A DNA stretch of 64,000 bases, taken from the NCBI GenBank assembly GCA_036785705.1, contig JAWUZG010000036.1:15185501-15249500 (forward strand), given 5' to 3'. The notes beneath the pieces were generated by a model. That model ran no database searches, was not told the DNA's origin, and worked only from the letters and a program-made list of their open reading frames with translations. Every line of letters begins with the position of its first letter. Position 1 is the stretch's first letter. This document shows, piece after piece, positions 58,862-64,000 of this stretch. The DNA is from Acanthornis magna. Its lineage: Eukaryota > Chordata > Aves > Passeriformes > Acanthizidae. Position numbers and translations under genes: made by a program.

Positions 58862-61800
58862 TTGAATCCTTCCACTTAAACAAATCGTGTTATTGAGTAT
58901 CAGAGTTTGATAGAGTTTTTACACAAAGGCAACAGTGTGAGACATCTTGTGCCATCCTCTTGTCCTCATTTGGTTTATGATTATTTTACTGATGTCCTCG
59001 TACCTCGGGTTAAAGGCCCATCATGTTTCTCCTGTGTTTTCTGTGTGGTTGCACATTAGCTACAAATTGCTTTGTCATGTGCAACATGTCTGTCTGACAA
59101 ATATTCCAGCCCCATAGGAGTTGGAATAAAGCAGAGGAGGTATCTCATTTTCTTGTCTCTGTCACAATGCTTTAAAGACAACTTCTGGGAAGGGAAACAT
59201 GGGAAATTATAATCTCCTCTGCCTCTGAGCAGACCAGATACAGAGCCTGATGTCCCATCTCCCAAAAACTCAGAGTCCTCTGCAGCTGGAAAACAAGCAG
59301 GCTAAATGAGAGCATGTGATGTTGTTTTGCATCCTGGCACACAGATGGCTATCATCCAAATTTTCCTAGTGGAGAAATTTAGTAGATGAACCAGGGATAG
59401 AATACTCATAAATGTCTACAAAAAGAAATATCCAAGTTAAGGATGTTTACTCTAATTGCATTATGCAGAAGTAACAATGATCTGAAACTGGAAAACTGAA
59501 AAAAAGCTGTCCTGAATATCCAATAGCATACACTGCTCATCTTCTATTGTGTTCTGCAGAGCCTGCAAACAACTGGCATTTGGATATGGGGAATCTAACA
59601 CAGCAAGCCTGCAAACTGCTGGATCAGAGAAAAGGACGGTTGGTCTGGTTTGTCGGACACTTAAAATTTACATGCAGAAAATCTAATAATTTGACTACTT
59701 CATTCCAAGTGCCATTTGTATTTGAAAGTAGAGCTCTTTATGAAGCAGAACTAGAGGAGACAGAAGGGAAAAAACAGGAGGGAGAGCAGAGAGAATTGTG
59801 TGAACAGCAAATATGGATGTGCTTTAGTGAAGAGGAAAAGCTGGAGAGAGTGGGAGTTCTCATCAGAGCCATGATGCAAATGGCTCAGACTGGTACTTTG
59901 GAGAACCATTTCTATATATTGGCACTCACGTTTAAATCCACTTTGCAGAAACAAAATGATAAATTCTCTCTATTGGAGAGAGAATCCCACTCCAGTCACA
60001 CTGCAGCTTGTTTCCCACTGAAATGTGCTTCCCATGTTTGAATTTGCCTTCATTTGTACCTTCAGGAATGAGGCCTTGGGCTGTGCTGTGCTGACAACAA
60101 AACCATTCACCTAGGCTGTTTCTGACCTTGAGCTTGTCCCCATATACTTTTATTTATTCCCTTCACACGTCCTTGGCTATGTGGCTTTTTGCACTTTTTA
60201 GAGGAAGCTGTGCAACCACCTGTTCTTATTGGCAGGCTAAATTGGCAGAATGTTTCTCATAGGCCTGAGGCTGACTTACAGGGAAGAAAACAACAAAACA
60301 CAAGCATATTGTGCCCTTCACCACCCCTGAGCAATGAAGCGCAGCATCGGAGGCTTTTGTAAGGCAGGTGGCATACCAAAGTCCATGCAGGGGCTGTGCC
60401 GACCCTGGCAGTTTTGAATGGCTAAAGAAAACGTGTATGAGCACCTCTGCTGTTCTTCTGGTAAGCTATTACCATAGTGTTTAGATGTCACGAGCCTGCA
60501 AGAGTAGAAACTTATCCGGTTTATCAAGCTGAACTACCTTTTAAATTGATTTATCTCGTCTTGTCCCCCTGCCAGGTGTAAGCAGTTTGTGGTTTGCCTG
60601 GGGCCTTCAGCAGCAAGGAGAGGAGCAGCACGGCAACTCCGCTGCTGGCCAGCAGTAGTGGGGGACTCGCTCCTCAGATGCCAGAAGCAGAGGTTGGGCT
60701 GTTTTAGTGCCCATGCTGCCGGTCACACTCCGCTGGTCACTGCCAGAGAGAGCCTTGCAGACCGGGCACTGCTGCAGCCCCTGCTGGGTGACCCAGCTGC
60801 GGCTGTCAGCCACATTTCCTGCGGCGGCTCAGCGTGTATTGACACACAACCAGCAACAGTTCAGTGACTTTGACAGGTTCCTCCCACACTGCAGCACCTA
60901 TGATTTGTATTAAAATGGCATACCAAGTGCTGCAAATACCAAATAAGGGAGGTTCCCTCTTCCAGGTTGTCTACCATCCAAAGCTGGAGGGATTGCTGCG
61001 CTTCTGCTACCCATGGTCTGTGGCAGACTGGGATAGAGTTCAGAGCTTCTAAATCCTAGATTAGCGAATTAACAAGATTATCCTTTCACTCTGAAAACAA
61101 GATTGAGAGAGATTTTGATAACACCCAAAAACTAGTTACATTGAAGTTAAATTGCCTGGAACTGTAAAATATTTAGATTTTGTGCTTAAGAAAAAAACAA
61201 ACAACCCACAACTCTGGTGGTAAAGTATAAAAGTGCCACCTTGATCACACAGATATAGCCACATGTCAGTTGCAAGGCTGTTTGAAAGTTATACTACTGA
61301 CATGCCTTTTATTTTTAATAGCTCCCGTGACATTATGAATGCTTTCATAATGAAAATAACTTGTTCCATGGAAGAGCAGATGTCTTAGTACTTAAATACA
61401 TGCTGCTGCCATGCCGAAGTCTTCTGCTTACTGGCATTAGAAGCAGCCGTTTGTCCTGATCAACAGCTCTGCTGACATCCTAGATGCCACTGAGAGCCAG
61501 AACAGGTGGGTCTCTCATAAACAAGAGTTTTTATGAGCCAGGTTTTGTGCAAAGTGCTGGGTGTATGCAGTTCCACAGAGCAACTTCCAGCACTGGGTGC
61601 TTAGGGTCCTCTCCACATTTCTATTACAATTTTTTTTCTGACATTTACGATATGTCTCTGTGAAGGATTGTGTTATGCCCAAGCAATATAGCTGTAGCCA
61701 AGCCAAAGTAGTGAATTGTCTAAGGGAAGGAAAAAGTCACAGACAAATCTTAAATTTAAAATATATCTTTGGCATGGAAGTCTGTAAATCCAAAGATGCC

Positions 61801-62074
61801 TTCAGCTGATCTCTCACAAAAATCCAACCGCACTCTTTCCCTAGCTTCTCTTGCAGCAGAGGTGGACCTCTTCTATGCCTTCCTCTTCACCACCTTTTCC
61901 AATGGTCCAATTCCTTTCTTCCTTACAGTATTGCCACCTGTGGCCTCTGTGTTTTTTAGGGTCTGCTGAGAATGAAGAACAGAATGGCCCCTCTGTGGCC
62001 AGGTTCTTTCAGGCGTAACATCATTGCAGCACATACAGCCTGTGCATGTCTTCGAGTGGTGTGAGGATACCCAC
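58862..62074. other. Intergenic, no confirmed gene
   Basis: Contains an open frame at 59547-60041 whose body follows a good acceptor (tgttctgcag, 59559), and a moderately GC-rich patch near 60590-60860 that is not CpG-dense enough to call a promoter. Neither is recognised. Confidence 0.45.
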
Positions 62075-62202
62075 AGGCCAGGCTGGATGGGGCCTTGAGC
62101 AACCTGATCCAGTGGGGAGCATCTCTACCCACAGCAGGGGAGTTGGAACTAGATAATCTCTAAGATCCCTCCCAGCTCAAGCCATTCTATGATACTATGA
62201 TA
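62075..62202 (+). mobile_element. CR1 LINE 3' end fragment
   Basis: ggccaggctggatggggcct, gagcaacctgatccagtgg, cagcaggggagttggaactag and attctatgatactatgat are the standard avian CR1 3' UTR and tail, little diverged compared with other copies in the window. Confidence 0.9.
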
Positions 62203-64000
62203 GGGCCTGGCCTCCACTGGGCTCCTTCCCACACACTTTGGTCAAACCATGGCAGCACTTCAGCGTGATGGCAGAGGTGTCAGGGCACCCAGGCTGCTTC
62301 TCTCCTCACCACAGAACATGGTGGATGGTCACTGTTAGTATCACACAGCAGTGTGCCCTCCTGGCAGCCTGGTGGGCAGGTGGGGGATTCATATACCGAC
62401 CAAGAGACTACTTGTGTACCCACTGTGGAGGCAAAAACTAGTGTCTGGATGTGCATTCAGCATTTGGTGGGAATGAAGGGTTTCATGATGTCAGCTTTAA
62501 ATTCAGTACATACCGTGGAATGAGCTCTGTCCATGTGTCCCTTCACTGTCCTTTTTAAAAGGCTCCATTGTCCTGAGCTGGTGTCAGAGTGCTTCATCTC
62601 AGCTCCAGACACCAGTTTCTGAGTACAATGGTGGCTGTGCCCAGGAGCTGCCAGGACTGCCTAGCATGGCCTGGAGGAGAGAGAGGAGAAAAGATCACCT
62701 GATTGTAGATGTGTTTGCTTGAAACTTGTGTGTCAAGAATATGAGCAGAGGAAAAACTGCCATTAACATGCTTGCAGAACTGCATCTGTCCTCCCGTCTG
62801 TATTTGTCACAATGAGAAAGAATATCTATGCTATGCAGTAAAATAATAATAATAATAATCATCATCATCATAACAACAATAATAATAATAGGAATAACAA
62901 CAATAACAATAATACATCTTAGACCAATTCCATGGAATTTTATTGCTTTATCATTTAGTTTATTAGTATGATCTGCATTTCCAGAAAAACTCAGGCAAGC
63001 CATGATAATGAGGGAAAGCAGCACTGTACCGATGGCTAATGGCCACCTCCCAGTGCTACCATATTCCCAAAGCAAGGAACCTCCACTTTCCCACTGAAAT
63101 CCACTTTCAGTTGTTTAAATTTATGTTTTTATTGTATTAGTCCAATAATTTATCCTGATGTATATAATTTGTCTGTATGAAATCCACTGCAAATTGAAAT
63201 CGGAAATATGCAATATCTAGACTGTCCATGCTCCGGGAAGGGATTTTATAGATTTAGAAATCAGCACATTGCTGCACATGTTGCACAGTCTCGCTGCAGC
63301 AGAGCAACTGCAGAACATCAGCCTTCCCCTCAGGCTGTTTCACGCCCCTGCCATTGCCTGTTGGCCAACAACAAGAGTAAATGTCACTTGTGTGCTGTGC
63401 TGCAGTCCACGCCTTTGTCAGGGCCAAAGTGCAAACCTCACAGCCTGGGTCAAGAGCAGGCAGCATATGCCTGTTGCTTTCCTTGCTCTGCGAGTCTGGA
63501 GGCTGTGACTGCAGCACCTCTGGGTCTGTCCTGCTGGGACCCTGCTCCCACTCCATCACAGGAGCACAGTTTATCCAGGGTACTGACAGCCATCTTCCTC
63601 CAGGTCTGGGGTCGAGAGGCTCCTCCTGCCAGTACAGTGCTCTGTGTCTCAACTACGTCTGTGCTGGAGGATTGGAAAATTTTCTTTTTTTCCCCCACAT
63701 GGTATTCTGGCTTTGAAAATGGAATCTACAGAGAAAAGAGTATGCCGATTCTGCTGCTGTAGCCAAGTCTTCATGCCAAATTTTGTAATATAGCATATAT
63801 ACCTTCAAAGTCTCGCCTTACTTTGCTCATTATAGAATTATTGCTATGGGGAGGCTTTGATTCTACATGACTGGATAAACTGTTGGCATGAAATTTCTTT
63901 CCTTCTTTTCCAGACTACTGTTATACATGGTGTTGACACTGAATCTTAAATTACCTTACATGGTCACCTGACAATTCTGTATTGTGTTTTGGCCTAAACA
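62203..64000. other. Intergenic to right edge, no gene recognised
   Basis: Mixed composition. Contains a microsatellite (62841-62913) and a GC-moderate patch (63290-63660) with overlapping open frames on both strands that show no recognisable family. Confidence 0.5.
62841..62913. repeat. Compound AAT/ATC/AAC microsatellite
   Basis: Runs of ataata, then atcatcatc, then aacaacaat and aataat repeat over about 70 bases. Interrupted and compound, probably length-variable. Confidence 0.9.

Noticed and set aside
60589..60867. GC-richer patch as a possible promoter of the next gene
   Set aside because: CpG density is too low for a CpG island and no first exon with a good donor was found.
63208..63762. 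184-codon open frame near the right edge
   Set aside because: Overlapping frames are open on both strands; Cys/Ser/Pro-rich peptide without a family match, probably compositional.
1..64000. CRISPR array, operon or bacterial mobile element
   Set aside because: Spliced exons, a CpG island and CR1 LINEs show a vertebrate chromosome. The tandem array at the left edge has no unique spacers and is a satellite.

Overview
This is a stretch of vertebrate nuclear DNA, most likely from a bird. It is AT-rich and intron-dominated, carries only fragments of CR1-type LINEs plus one LTR-like insertion, and has no Alu, B1 or L1. It contains one gene I recognise with certainty: NLN (neurolysin, a mitochondrial and cytosolic M3A zinc oligopeptidase) on the + strand. 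All 13 coding exons are present between 1602 and 37837, with intact reading frames and GT-AG junctions. They sum to 2103 coding bases, or 700 residues plus a stop. The zinc site (HEFGH at residues 493-497, with the third ligand Glu522) and the substrate-binding His/Tyr cluster near the C-terminus are all present, so the gene looks functional.

Layout. Positions 1-480 hold a roughly 40-bp tandem satellite, partly arranged as 80-bp dimers. Positions ~770-1880 are a CpG island. It contains a triplicated 72-bp repeat (851-1066), a strong minus-strand splice donor (boundary 1319/1318) that suggests a divergent gene (SGTB by known synteny), a C/T-rich tract, and NLN exon 1 (coding 1602-1633). Intron 1 is about 12 kb. 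Exons 2-13 lie between 13632 and 37837. Introns carry an antisense LTR-like block (20.5-21.2 kb, intron 4), a sense CR1 copy (30.6-31.4 kb, intron 9) and low-complexity tracts.

The 3' UTR has candidate poly(A) signals at 37964 and 38856. From there to 64000 I find no recognisable gene. This 26-kb intergenic block holds an ancient CR1 remnant (about 42.4-44.0 kb), a longer decayed CR1 with reverse-transcriptase remnants (46.8-48.56 kb), several CR1 3' tails, an AAT/ATC microsatellite and a few unassigned exon-like stretches. The next gene expected from vertebrate synteny, ERBIN, is not visible.

I found no evidence for a wholly new biological system. The points most worth checking are the divergent promoter with its repeat cluster, the two possible NLN starts (with and without a mitochondrial leader), the weak donor of exon 7, an orphan 63-bp exon-like segment at 49970-50032, and the dimeric satellite at the left edge.
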